Origin: Burkholderiales bacterium
Lineage (GTDB): Bacteria > Pseudomonadota > Gammaproteobacteria > Burkholderiales > Usitatibacteraceae
Length of the DNA stretch: 64,000 nucleotides
Assembly: GCA_019634955.1 (NCBI GenBank)
Contig: JAHCAK010000022.1
Location: 1-64,000 of the forward strand
Direction: 5' to 3'
Shown: positions 1 to 7,744 of the stretch, in pieces
Numbering within the stretch: position 1 is the first letter of the stretch
Layout of the letters: each line of letters begins with the position of its first letter
The notes under the pieces: model-generated
The model's input: only the letters and a program-made list of their open reading frames with translations
Told to the model about the DNA's origin: nothing
Databases searched by the model: none
Made by a program: the position numbers and the translations under genes

Positions 1-1244
1 TGCACGACGGCGCCGCCGGCCTTCGACACGCGCGCCTCGATCACGACGGAAGGCGTCGTCGAGAGCTTCGCGGCCGGCGTCATGCCCATCGAGTCGTCGA
101 GCGCAAACGCCTTGGGCAGCTCGCCCGCGCCGCCGCGCAGGATGGCGAGCGGGATGCGCGAGCCGGTCTCGGCGCGCGCGTAGATGAAGAGCGTGTCCGT
201 GGCCGCTGTCTTTCCGGCCAGCGCGGGCGCGAGCGTCACGGTGCCGGAGACGCCCTTGCCGGGCGGGCCGGCCTTGGCGGGCGTGGTCGGGGCGGCGATC
301 GGCGGGTGCGACGGCGGGAGCGCGGCCTGCGCGCCGGTGGCGGGTGCGGCGGCCATCGCCTTGGGCGCGGCTGCCCCGGGCTTCGGCGGGGGCAGCGGCT
401 TGCCCGCGGCGGCAGCCCGGCCACGCACGTCGTCGATGATGGCGCGCACTTCGGATTCGTCCTCGGAGCCGGGAGCCACCACCGCCTGGAGCCGCTCCCA
501 GTAGGCGAGGGAGCCGGCGAAGTCGCCGCTGTTGAGCAACGCGGTGCCGGCGAGCGCCAGCGCCTTGGTGTGGCGCGGGTCGGCGGCGAGCGCGCGCTTC
601 ACCAGCTCGAAGGGCTCGCCCGCGAGGTTGCGGCCGCGCGAGAGCGCCAGCGCGTCGGCATAGTCGGCCAGCACGGAGGCGTCCTGCGGGGCGATCTTGG
701 CGAGGTGCGCGTAGGCCTCCAGCGCCTTGGGCATCTTGCCGGTGGCGGCGTAGGAGCGCGCGAGCAGCATCCAGCCCTGCACGTCGTCCGGGCGCTCCTT
801 CATCTTCTGCTCGAGAAGCGTCACCATTTCCTCGATCTGGTGGTCGCCGGGCTGTGCAGTGGCGGCGGCCATCACCTTCGGGTCGGTGGCGCCCGGCACG
901 CCCACCCAGAGGTAGAGACCCACGGCGAGCGCCGGCGCGGCGACCGCGAAGGCGGCCGCGACGATCCACGGCTTGCCGGCGGAGGGCGCGGGCGCCTCGG
1001 CGGCGACCGCGAGGTCCTCGTCGGCGCGGGCGGCGAGTTCGGCGAGCGCGGCTTCGCGCGCATCCTTCGGGAGCAGGCCGAGTGCCACGTCGGTCTCGAT
1101 GTCCTTGCGCTGGCCGCGCAGCACGGCGAGGTTCGCCTCGCGCACGGAGGGGCCGGCGGCGGCGCGCCCGCGCAACAGGGGGACGAGCACGAAGGCGAGC
1201 GCCGCCACGATCAGGAGGGCGGCAACGATCCAGAAGGTGAGCAT
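1..1244 (-). CDS. ccmI: CcmI/CycH, cytochrome c maturation protein (3' end cut by window edge)
   Basis: Reading from ATG at 1244 gives about 414 residues with no stop before the window edge, so the C terminus is missing. The order of parts fits CcmI: an N-terminal membrane segment (MLTFWIVAALLIVAALAFVL), a cytoplasmic loop starting REANLAVLRGQ, a second membrane segment near residues 85-105, a periplasmic TPR region (VQGWMLLARSYAATGK) and the usual C-terminal beta domain (GTVTLAPALAG, LDDSMGMTPA). In this family the protein holds apocytochrome c for the CcmFH haem ligation complex. No stop occurs in frame, so it looks intact. It diverges from a seven-gene operon encoding at least 24 CXXCH-type haem sites, which would depend on this machinery; the rest of the ccm operon presumably lies outside the window. 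Confidence 0.9.
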   Translation of the reverse strand, partial: MLTFWIVAALLIVAALAFVLVPLLRGRAAAGPSVREANLAVLRGQRKDIETDVALGLLPKDAREAALAELAARADEDLAVAAEAPAPSAGKPWIVAAAFAVAAPALAVGLYLWVGVPGATDPKVMAAATAQPGDHQIEEMVTLLEQKMKERPDDVQGWMLLARSYAATGKMPKALEAYAHLAKIAPQDASVLADYADALALSRGRNLAGEPFELVKRALAADPRHTKALALAGTALLNSGDFAGSLAYWERLQAVVAPGSEDESEVRAIIDDVRGRAAAAGKPLPPPKPGAAAPKAMAAAPATGAQAALPPSHPPIAAPTTPAKAGPPGKGVSGTVTLAPALAGKTAATDTLFIYARAETGSRIPLAILRGGAGELPKAFALDDSMGMTPAAKLSTTPSVVIEARVSKAGGAVV

Positions 1245-1281
1245 CGGGGAGAAGGCAGGCGGGAGGTCAAGGCGACGGCGG

Positions 1282-1338
1282 ATTATACCGGAGGGGGCGC
1301 GGCTCTCCTGTTGCGAACCATCAACGAGCCGATACAAT
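1282..1338. promoter_or_regulatory. Divergent promoter region between ccmI and the cytochrome conduit operon
   Basis: On the plus strand TTGCGA (1311-1316) and TACAAT (1333-1338) are 16 bp apart, a good sigma70 pair, predicting a start near 1345 and a leader of about 75 nt before the GTG at 1420. On the minus strand a perfect TATAAT lies at 1287-1282, about 40 bases before the ccmI ATG, but I see no convincing -35 for it. These are pattern matches only. Confidence 0.5.
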
Positions 1339-1419
1339 GCGATCGCGCGCCGCCATCGCGGAAAGCAATGGCGCCGGACGACAAGAACACGACAGCAGGC
1401 GGGGAAGGGGGAGCATCCG

Positions 1420-2253
1420 GTGCGGCACCAGTCGATGCTGGAGTACGCGCGTTTCCGCTGGTTCAAGGTGGCGATGGCGCTGGCGGTGGCCGCGGGCGTC
1501 GCCTACCTCTGGCACGACCCGCCGCTCAAGCCCTACGGCGGCACGGCGATGGGCTATGCGCTGGGCACCGTGGGCGCCCTGCTCATCGCCTGGCTCGCCT
1601 GGTTCGGCGTGAGGAAGCGCCGCTACGCCTCGCGCATGGGCACCGTGCAGGGCTGGCTCTCCGGCCACGTCTACCTCGGCACGGCGCTGCTCGTCGTGGC
1701 CACGCTGCACACGGGCTTCGAGCTGGGCTGGAACGTGCACACGGCGGCCTACGTGCTGATGGTCGCCACCGTCGCGAGCGGCTTCTACGGCGTCTACGTC
1801 TACCTCTCCGTGCCGGGCCTGCTCACCGCCAACCGCGGCGACGAGACGCTCGAGGCGATGCTGCTCAAGGTGGCCGACCTCGACCGCGAGATCCGCGACA
1901 AGGCGCTCTCGCTCCCGGACGACATCCTGCGCGAGGTCAACGCCTCGCTGGACGGCACGCGCCTGGGCGGCAGCTTCTGGCGCATCGTGACGGGCCGCGA
2001 CCGCGACTGCCCGACGGCGGCGGCGCTCGCGCGCGTGCCCGAGCTGGGGCGCCGGCTCTCCGGCGAGGCCGCCACGGCCAACCACGAGGTGTACACGCTG
2101 CTGCTGCAGAAGAGCGAGCTGCTCGCCCGCGCGCGCCGCGACCTGCGCTACAAGGCGAAGCTCGACCTGTGGCTCTACGCGCACGTGCCGCTGGCGGTGG
2201 CGCTGCTCGCCGCGCTGGCCGCGCACGTGCTCTCCGTCTTCCTCTACTGGTAG
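1420..2253 (+). CDS. Multi-pass membrane cytochrome b-like protein, first gene of the conduit operon
   Basis: A 277-residue membrane protein. GTG at 1420 is preferred because AAGGGGGAG lies at the right distance upstream; ATG at 1435 is the alternative. Membrane segments are visible near residues 12-28, 43-60, 80-97, 105-125 and 250-275. Histidines inside or next to them (GHVYLGT, TLHTGF, NVHTAAY, YAHVPL, AAHVLSVF) could ligate two b haems, as in cytochrome b561 or ferric-reductase-like proteins. A soluble loop of about 110 residues precedes the last segment. The next gene starts 10 bases after the stop. Inference: it exchanges electrons with the quinone pool and the membrane-anchored decaheme protein encoded next. 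The exact family is not recognised with certainty. Confidence 0.75.
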   Translation: MRHQSMLEYARFRWFKVAMALAVAAGVAYLWHDPPLKPYGGTAMGYALGTVGALLIAWLAWFGVRKRRYASRMGTVQGWLSGHVYLGTALLVVATLHTGFELGWNVHTAAYVLMVATVASGFYGVYVYLSVPGLLTANRGDETLEAMLLKVADLDREIRDKALSLPDDILREVNASLDGTRLGGSFWRIVTGRDRDCPTAAALARVPELGRRLSGEAATANHEVYTLLLQKSELLARARRDLRYKAKLDLWLYAHVPLAVALLAALAAHVLSVFLYW

Positions 2254-2263
2254 GGCCGCGCGC

Positions 2264-3979
2264 GTGAAGCTCCTGGTCATCTCGCAGAGCCGCAACCGCG
2301 CCGGCCGCACCGTGCAGGTGCGCAAGGAAGTGACGGCCGACTGGATCCGCGTCGGCCGCCATGCGGCCTCCGAGGTCCTGCTCGCCGACCCGCGCATCGC
2401 GCTCTCCCAGGGTCTCATCGTCGACCGCAACGGCCCCGTCTACACCGAAGGCGAGATGGGGACGACCACGAGCACCACGCGCAAGGCGGTGCGCTCGGTG
2501 CGCCTCTCGCCCGGCAAGGCGATCGACGTGGGGCCCTACCGCATCACGGGGGTCGCCGCACCCGCGGGCTACACGGGCGCGATCACCGTGGAGCTGGTCC
2601 GCCCCGCGGAAGAATCCGCCCCCGTGTTCCTGGAGCGCGCGCGCCGGCTCACGCTCGCCTCGCTGGGGCTGCCCAAGCGCGGTCTCGCGCTGGCGCTCTT
2701 CGCGCTCGTGGCGGCGGCCTTCTTCCTGGTGCCGGCAGGCCGCGTGCTGGACCTGCCGTGGCGCGCGCCGCCGGGCGCCGCCATGGCGAGCGACCGCTTC
2801 TGGAACCCCGGCCCGGTCATGCTCGCCCACCAGCCCGTGGGCGAGAAGTGCGAGGCGTGCCACGAGCTCGCGTTCACGCGCGTGCGCGACGTCGCCTGCC
2901 TCGAGTGCCACGCGCGCATCGGCCACCACCTCGGGCCCGAGGCGAAGCCCGCGGCCCTTTTCGCCGGCTCGCGCTGCGCCGCGTGCCACCGCGACCACAA
3001 GGGGGTGAAGTCCACGCACCGCGACGACGACCGTTTCTGCGTCGAGTGCCACCGCGACGTGAGGAGCCTCGCCAACGGCGCGCAGTCGCAGGACGCGGCC
3101 GACTTCGCGAAGAGCCACCCGGCGTTCCGCCTCGCGCTGCCGGCGGACAAGGGCGTGCGCCGCGTGCGCCAGGGGGCGGGGCCGGTGCAGGAGAGCTCGA
3201 ACCTCGTCTTCTCCCACGCCGTGCACCTCGACCCGGCCGGCGTGCGACACCCGGAAAAGGACAAGGTGAAGCTCGGCTGCGAGGCCTGCCACCAGCCCGA
3301 TGCCTCGCGGCGCGGCTTCGAGCCCGTCTCGATGGCGCGGCACTGCCAGGACTGCCACCGCCTCGAGTTCGAGCCGGCCGTCACCGCGCGCCAGGTGCCG
3401 CACGGGCGCCCGGCCGAAGCGATGACGGTCGTGGCCGAGTTCTACGCGAACCTCGCGCTGAACGGCGTGCGCGACAGCTTCGAGAAGGCCTTCGGCGTGC
3501 CCGGCGAGGGGCTGCTGCGGCGGCCCGGCGAACCCGGGGACGCAGCGCGGCGCGCGACGCTCGCGATGGCCGCGAAGAAGGCCGCGCACGTCTCCGAGGA
3601 GATCTTCGAGATCCGCCTGTGCCGCACCTGCCACGAGGTCCAGCGCAGCGACGGCGACCGCGGCACCGAGTGGAGCGTGGCGCAGGTGCGCCTGGGCCAC
3701 GCGTGGATGCCGGGGGCCCGCTTCGACCACGCGAGCCACGCGCAGTCGCGCTGCTCGTCGTGCCACGACGTGTCGAAGTCGAAACGGTCCGCGGACGTGG
3801 CCATGCCCGCGATCGAGGGCTGCCGCGAATGCCACGGCGGCTCGCAGCCCGTCGCGGGCAAGGTGACCTCCAACTGCCTCCTGTGCCACGGCTTCCACGA
3901 TCCGCGGCACCCGTGGGACCCGCAGTTCAAGCCGAGGTCCGCGACGCGCGTGGCCGGCGGGACGCCCCGTGCGCGCTGA
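2264..3979 (+). CDS. FHA-like domain fused through a membrane anchor to a decaheme c-type cytochrome
   Basis: 571 residues from GTG. Residues 1-115 look like a forkhead-associated fold (IRVGRHAASEVLLADP, then strand-rich sequence), although the usual SRxHA stretch reads ALSQGLIV, so phosphopeptide binding is doubtful. One hydrophobic segment (about 141-160) would leave the FHA part in the cytoplasm and the rest in the periplasm. Ten CXXCH sites follow: about 196, 212, 237, 259, 340, 361, 453, 497, 520 and 538. Many extra His residues could give bis-His haems. The gene sits between a membrane cytochrome b and a lipoprotein/porin pair, suggesting a periplasmic electron carrier from the inner membrane towards the outer membrane. 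Fusion of a signalling-type domain to a multihaem cytochrome is unusual. Confidence 0.85.
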   Translation: MKLLVISQSRNRAGRTVQVRKEVTADWIRVGRHAASEVLLADPRIALSQGLIVDRNGPVYTEGEMGTTTSTTRKAVRSVRLSPGKAIDVGPYRITGVAAPAGYTGAITVELVRPAEESAPVFLERARRLTLASLGLPKRGLALALFALVAAAFFLVPAGRVLDLPWRAPPGAAMASDRFWNPGPVMLAHQPVGEKCEACHELAFTRVRDVACLECHARIGHHLGPEAKPAALFAGSRCAACHRDHKGVKSTHRDDDRFCVECHRDVRSLANGAQSQDAADFAKSHPAFRLALPADKGVRRVRQGAGPVQESSNLVFSHAVHLDPAGVRHPEKDKVKLGCEACHQPDASRRGFEPVSMARHCQDCHRLEFEPAVTARQVPHGRPAEAMTVVAEFYANLALNGVRDSFEKAFGVPGEGLLRRPGEPGDAARRATLAMAAKKAAHVSEEIFEIRLCRTCHEVQRSDGDRGTEWSVAQVRLGHAWMPGARFDHASHAQSRCSSCHDVSKSKRSADVAMPAIEGCRECHGGSQPVAGKVTSNCLLCHGFHDPRHPWDPQFKPRSATRVAGGTPRAR

Positions 3980-5882
3980 GGCCTGCCGCCTCGCGGCCGC
4001 GGCCGTGCTCGCGGTCTCGCTCGCGGGCTGCTCGGGCTCCTCGGGAAGCGCCGGCCCGACGGCCTGCGCCGCCGGCTGCAACACGGCGACGGCATTCCTG
4101 TCGGAGGAAGACGTGCGCCGCGTCATCGCGCAGGCGGCCGGCGAGGCGCGCGCGCGCGACGCCCGCGCCACGATCGCGGTGGTCGACCGCGTGGGCAACG
4201 TGCTCGCGGTCTTCCGCATGGCCGGCGCGCGCGAGCGCTTCGACCTCCTCTCGGGCCGCGGCGTCGAAGGCGGGCTGGACGGGATCCGCGACACGCTGCC
4301 GGCGGCGGCGGCGGCCATCGCCAAGGCGGTGACCGGCGCCTACCTCTCGTCGTCGGGCAACGCGTTCTCGACGCGCACGGCGGGCCAGATCGTGCAGGAG
4401 AGCTTCCTGCCCGGCGAGGCGCAGGCGCCTTCGGGACCGCTCTACGGCGTGCAGTTCTCGCAGCTTTCCTGCTCGGACGTGAACCGCCACGCCTCCCACG
4501 GCACGGTCGGCCCCAAGCGCTCGCCGCTGGGGCTCTCGGCCGACCCGGGCGGGCTGCCGCTCTACCGCAACGGCGCGGTGGTGGGCGGCATCGGCGTCAT
4601 CGCCGACGGCACCTACGGGATCGACCGCGTGATCACCGACGTGGACGACGACCTGGACGAGTTGGTGGCGGTGGCTGGCACGGCCGGCTTCGCGGCGCCG
4701 GCGGACATCCGCGCCGAGCGCATCACGGCCGACGGCAAGACCTTCCGCTTCGTCGACTCGGAGTCCCTGCGATCCGATCCGGCGGGCGCGCCGGCGCTCG
4801 CCTCGGTTCCCGGCGAGCTCGTGGCGGTGCCGGGCTACGCGGATGCGGCCGTGCGCCCGGGGGTGGCCTTCGGCACGCCGGCCTCCGGCTACCGCGCGGC
4901 CACGGGCACGCTCGCGGCGCTTGGCGCCTTCACGCTCGTGGATGGCGCCAACGCGGAGCGCTTCCCGGCGCGCGCCGGCGTGGGACCCGGGGCGCTCTCC
5001 GCCGCGGAGGTCGCGCGCATCCTCGAGGAAGGGCTTCGCGTCGCGGCCCGCGCGCGCGCGCAGATCCGCCGCCCGCTCGGCTCGGCCGCCGAGGTGAGCG
5101 TGACGGTGGTGGATGCCGGCGGCGACATCCTCGGCCTCGCGCGCACGGCCGACGCGCCCGTCTTCGGCACCGACGTCGCGGTGCAGAAGGCGCGCGGCGC
5201 GCTGCTCTTCTCGCGGCCCGACGCGTTCGCGCGGCTCCTGGCGCTGCCGCCCGCCGCCTACCTGGTCCCCGCGGGGGCGACCTCCGCGCCGGGCGACTGG
5301 GCCCGGGGCTTCCGCGATTTCGTGGGCGAGGGCGGCGCGCTCGACGGCGCGACGGCGTGGTCCACGCGCGCCATCGGCAACCTGCACCGCCCGACCTATC
5401 CCGACGGCCTCGCCGGCACGCCGCCGGGGCCGCTCTCCCACGGTTTCGCGAGCTGGAGCCCGTTCAACGTGGGCTTCCAGCTCGACCTCGTCTACAACCA
5501 GGCGGTGCGCGGCGCGCTGGGCGACGTCTCGACGGGCTGTGCCGGCCGCTCGGCGCCGGGCGCACCCGCGGGCGCCGACGATGCGGGCCTCGCGCTTGCG
5601 CGAAACGGGATCCAGGTGTTCCCCGGCGGCATTCCCGTCTACCGCGACGGCGCGCTCGTGGGCGCCATCGGCGTCTCGGGCGACGGCGTGGACCAGGACG
5701 ACATGGTGGCCTTCCTCGGGCTCGCCAATGCCGCGCGTGCGCTGGGAACGGGGCTCGCCAACGCGGCGCCGGCGATGCGCGCCGACCGGCTGGCGCCTCG
5801 CGGCGCTCGCCTGCGTTTCGTGCAGTGCCCGCAGGCGCCGTTCAACGGCTCGACGGAGCAGGACGCCTGTGCGGGCCTCTGA
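3969..5882 (+). CDS. Lipoprotein with two GlcG/HbpS-like (DUF336) domains
   Basis: 637 residues from GTG at 3969, overlapping the previous gene by 11 bases. The N terminus is a lipoprotein signal ending VSLAGC, so Cys20 or thereabouts is lipidated. Two related halves follow, each with the GlcG/HbpS pattern: residues 45-220 (TIAVVDRVGNVLAVFRM, LYRNGAVVGGIGV) and 350-600 (VSVTVVDAGGDILGLAR, VYRDGALVGAIGVSGDG). HbpS proteins of this family bind haem or act as extracellular redox sensors. Each half is longer than the usual 140-residue domain because of inserts. Placed between a periplasmic decaheme protein and an outer-membrane barrel, it may bind haem or be a structural part of the conduit; no function can be assigned from sequence. 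Confidence 0.8.
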   Translation: MRAEACRLAAAAVLAVSLAGCSGSSGSAGPTACAAGCNTATAFLSEEDVRRVIAQAAGEARARDARATIAVVDRVGNVLAVFRMAGARERFDLLSGRGVEGGLDGIRDTLPAAAAAIAKAVTGAYLSSSGNAFSTRTAGQIVQESFLPGEAQAPSGPLYGVQFSQLSCSDVNRHASHGTVGPKRSPLGLSADPGGLPLYRNGAVVGGIGVIADGTYGIDRVITDVDDDLDELVAVAGTAGFAAPADIRAERITADGKTFRFVDSESLRSDPAGAPALASVPGELVAVPGYADAAVRPGVAFGTPASGYRAATGTLAALGAFTLVDGANAERFPARAGVGPGALSAAEVARILEEGLRVAARARAQIRRPLGSAAEVSVTVVDAGGDILGLARTADAPVFGTDVAVQKARGALLFSRPDAFARLLALPPAAYLVPAGATSAPGDWARGFRDFVGEGGALDGATAWSTRAIGNLHRPTYPDGLAGTPPGPLSHGFASWSPFNVGFQLDLVYNQAVRGALGDVSTGCAGRSAPGAPAGADDAGLALARNGIQVFPGGIPVYRDGALVGAIGVSGDGVDQDDMVAFLGLANAARALGTGLANAAPAMRADRLAPRGARLRFVQCPQAPFNGSTEQDACAGL

Positions 5883-7740
5883 CCGGCGCGCGGCAGGCAG
5901 GCTGCGGCTCGCGCTCGCGGTGACGGCCGCGATGGCCTCGCTGGCCGTGCCCGCGCAGGAAGGGCTCAAGCCGCCGGTGAACGAGGACCAGCCGCTGCCG
6001 CCGGCTCGGGATGGCGAGCGCGAGATCGTGCCGCGCCGCCCGGGCGCCTCGAAGCCCCTCGAATTCTTCCCGCCGCCGGCCGACCCGAGCCAGGTGCCGG
6101 GGCCGTTGCCGGGCGCGCCGCGGCCATCGCTCGCGGTTCCGGACCGCTGGCGGATCATGCAGGCGCTGGGCTTCAAGTTCCCGCTCACGGACCCGTACAA
6201 CCAGAACATCCTGAAGGGCGACCTGCCCATCGGTGACGACCCATGGTTTCGCGAGCGCTTTCCCGACCTCGCGAAGCGCCTCGCGCCGGACTGGTTCGTG
6301 AACCTCGGCGTGGTCTCGGACACGCTCGTCGAGGCGCGGCGCCTGCCCACGCCGGTGGGCGTCCAGGCGACCGACCGGCCCGGGGCGAACGACCTCTTCG
6401 GGCAGGGGCGGCAGTCGACGGTCGCGCAGACGGTGATCGTGTCCTTCGGGCTCATCAAGGGCGACACGACGTTCAGGCCGCCGGACTACGAGTTCCGGTT
6501 CGTGCCGGCCTTCACCGTGAACCAGTCGCGCGTGGAGGAGGTGCGGGCGCTGCGGGTCGATCCGCGCGCGGGCACGAAGCGCACCGGCGACCACGTCGGC
6601 GTGCAGGAGCTCTTCGCCGACGTGCACCTGCGCAACGTGTCGGTGCGCTACGACTTCGACTCCGTGCGCGTGGGCATCCAGCCCTTCATCTCCGACTTCC
6701 GCGGCTTCGTCTTCCAGGACGTGCCCTTCGGCGTGCGCCTCTTCGGGACGCGCGACAACAACCGGTGGCAGTACAACCTGGCGTGGTTCCGGCGCCTCGA
6801 GAAGGACACCAACTCGGGGTTGAACGACGTCTCCGCGCGCATGCGCCGGGACGACGTGCTCGTCGCCAACGCCTACCGGCAGGACTTCCCCGTCCCCGGC
6901 TTCACCACGCAGGCCACGGCGCTGCTCGACATGAACCGCGAGGGCAAGGGCGCCTACTACAACGACAACGGCTTCCTCGAGCGGCCGGCCTCGCTGGGCG
7001 ACGAGCGCCCGCGCGACTACACGGTGGGCTACCTGGGACTGAATGGCGACGGGCACTTCGGGCGCTGGAACCTGCAGGCCTCGGCCTATGCGGCGATCGG
7101 GCGCGACGACCGCCACCCGCTCGCCGGGCGGCCGCAGTCGATCCGCGCCGGGTTCGCGGCGGCCGAGCTCTCGCGCGACTTCAGCTGGGTGCGGCTGCGC
7201 CTGAACGCGCTCGCGGCGAGCGGCGACCGCGACCCCTACGACGGCAAGGCGACGGGGTTCGACGCCATCCTCGAGAACCCCCAGTACGCCGGCGCCGACA
7301 CGAGCTTCTGGATCCGCCAGGCCGTTCCGCTCGTGGGCGGCGGCGGCGTGGCGCTCTCGGGGCGAAACGGTGTGCTGCCCAGCCTGCGCTCGTCGAAGGA
7401 CCAGGGGCAGTCCAACTTCGTGAACCCGGGGCTCCTGCTGCTGGGCGCCGGCGTGGACGCCGACCTCACGCCCGAGCTTCGCGCCAGCGCGAACCTCTCG
7501 TACCTGCGCTTCCAGGACACCACCGTGCTGGGGGTGCTCCGCAACCAGGCGCCGCCCTCGCGCGAGATCGGCTGGGACCTCTCGGCTTCCGTGCAGGTCC
7601 GCCCCTTCATGAGCCAGAACGTGGTCGTGAACGCCTCGGCCGCCGCACTCCTGCCCGGCCGCGGGATGAAGCAACTCTTCGACGAGGACCGGCGCGGGCC
7701 GCAGTACTCGATCCTCGTGAACCTGCTCGTTTCCTACTGA
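5869..7740 (+). CDS. Outer-membrane beta-barrel protein, candidate porin sheath of the conduit
   Basis: GTG at 5869 has GGAGCAGGA just upstream and overlaps the preceding stop by 14 bases; it gives 623 residues with a signal peptide (LALAVTAAMASLAVPAQ). A proline-rich stretch follows (to about residue 85), then a long region of alternating strands with aromatic girdles (VRYDFDSVRVGIQPF, WQYNLAWFRRLE, YTVGYLGLNGDGHFGRWN), ending YSILVNLLVSY with the C-terminal aromatic residue typical of Bam substrates. No TonB plug is seen. It is not recognisably MtrB or OmbB, but the order cytochrome-lipoprotein-barrel-cytochrome parallels porin-cytochrome conduits. Inference: it insulates or positions the flanking multihaem cytochromes across the outer membrane. 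Confidence 0.75.
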   Translation: MRASDRRAAGRLRLALAVTAAMASLAVPAQEGLKPPVNEDQPLPPARDGEREIVPRRPGASKPLEFFPPPADPSQVPGPLPGAPRPSLAVPDRWRIMQALGFKFPLTDPYNQNILKGDLPIGDDPWFRERFPDLAKRLAPDWFVNLGVVSDTLVEARRLPTPVGVQATDRPGANDLFGQGRQSTVAQTVIVSFGLIKGDTTFRPPDYEFRFVPAFTVNQSRVEEVRALRVDPRAGTKRTGDHVGVQELFADVHLRNVSVRYDFDSVRVGIQPFISDFRGFVFQDVPFGVRLFGTRDNNRWQYNLAWFRRLEKDTNSGLNDVSARMRRDDVLVANAYRQDFPVPGFTTQATALLDMNREGKGAYYNDNGFLERPASLGDERPRDYTVGYLGLNGDGHFGRWNLQASAYAAIGRDDRHPLAGRPQSIRAGFAAAELSRDFSWVRLRLNALAASGDRDPYDGKATGFDAILENPQYAGADTSFWIRQAVPLVGGGGVALSGRNGVLPSLRSSKDQGQSNFVNPGLLLLGAGVDADLTPELRASANLSYLRFQDTTVLGVLRNQAPPSREIGWDLSASVQVRPFMSQNVVVNASAAALLPGRGMKQLFDEDRRGPQYSILVNLLVSY

Positions 7741-7744
7741 CGCC

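Noticed and set aside
306-2267. 653-codon plus-strand open frame over ccmI and the cytochrome b gene
   Set aside because: It crosses a convincing ccmI on the opposite strand and the cytochrome b gene in another frame; no recognisable domain.
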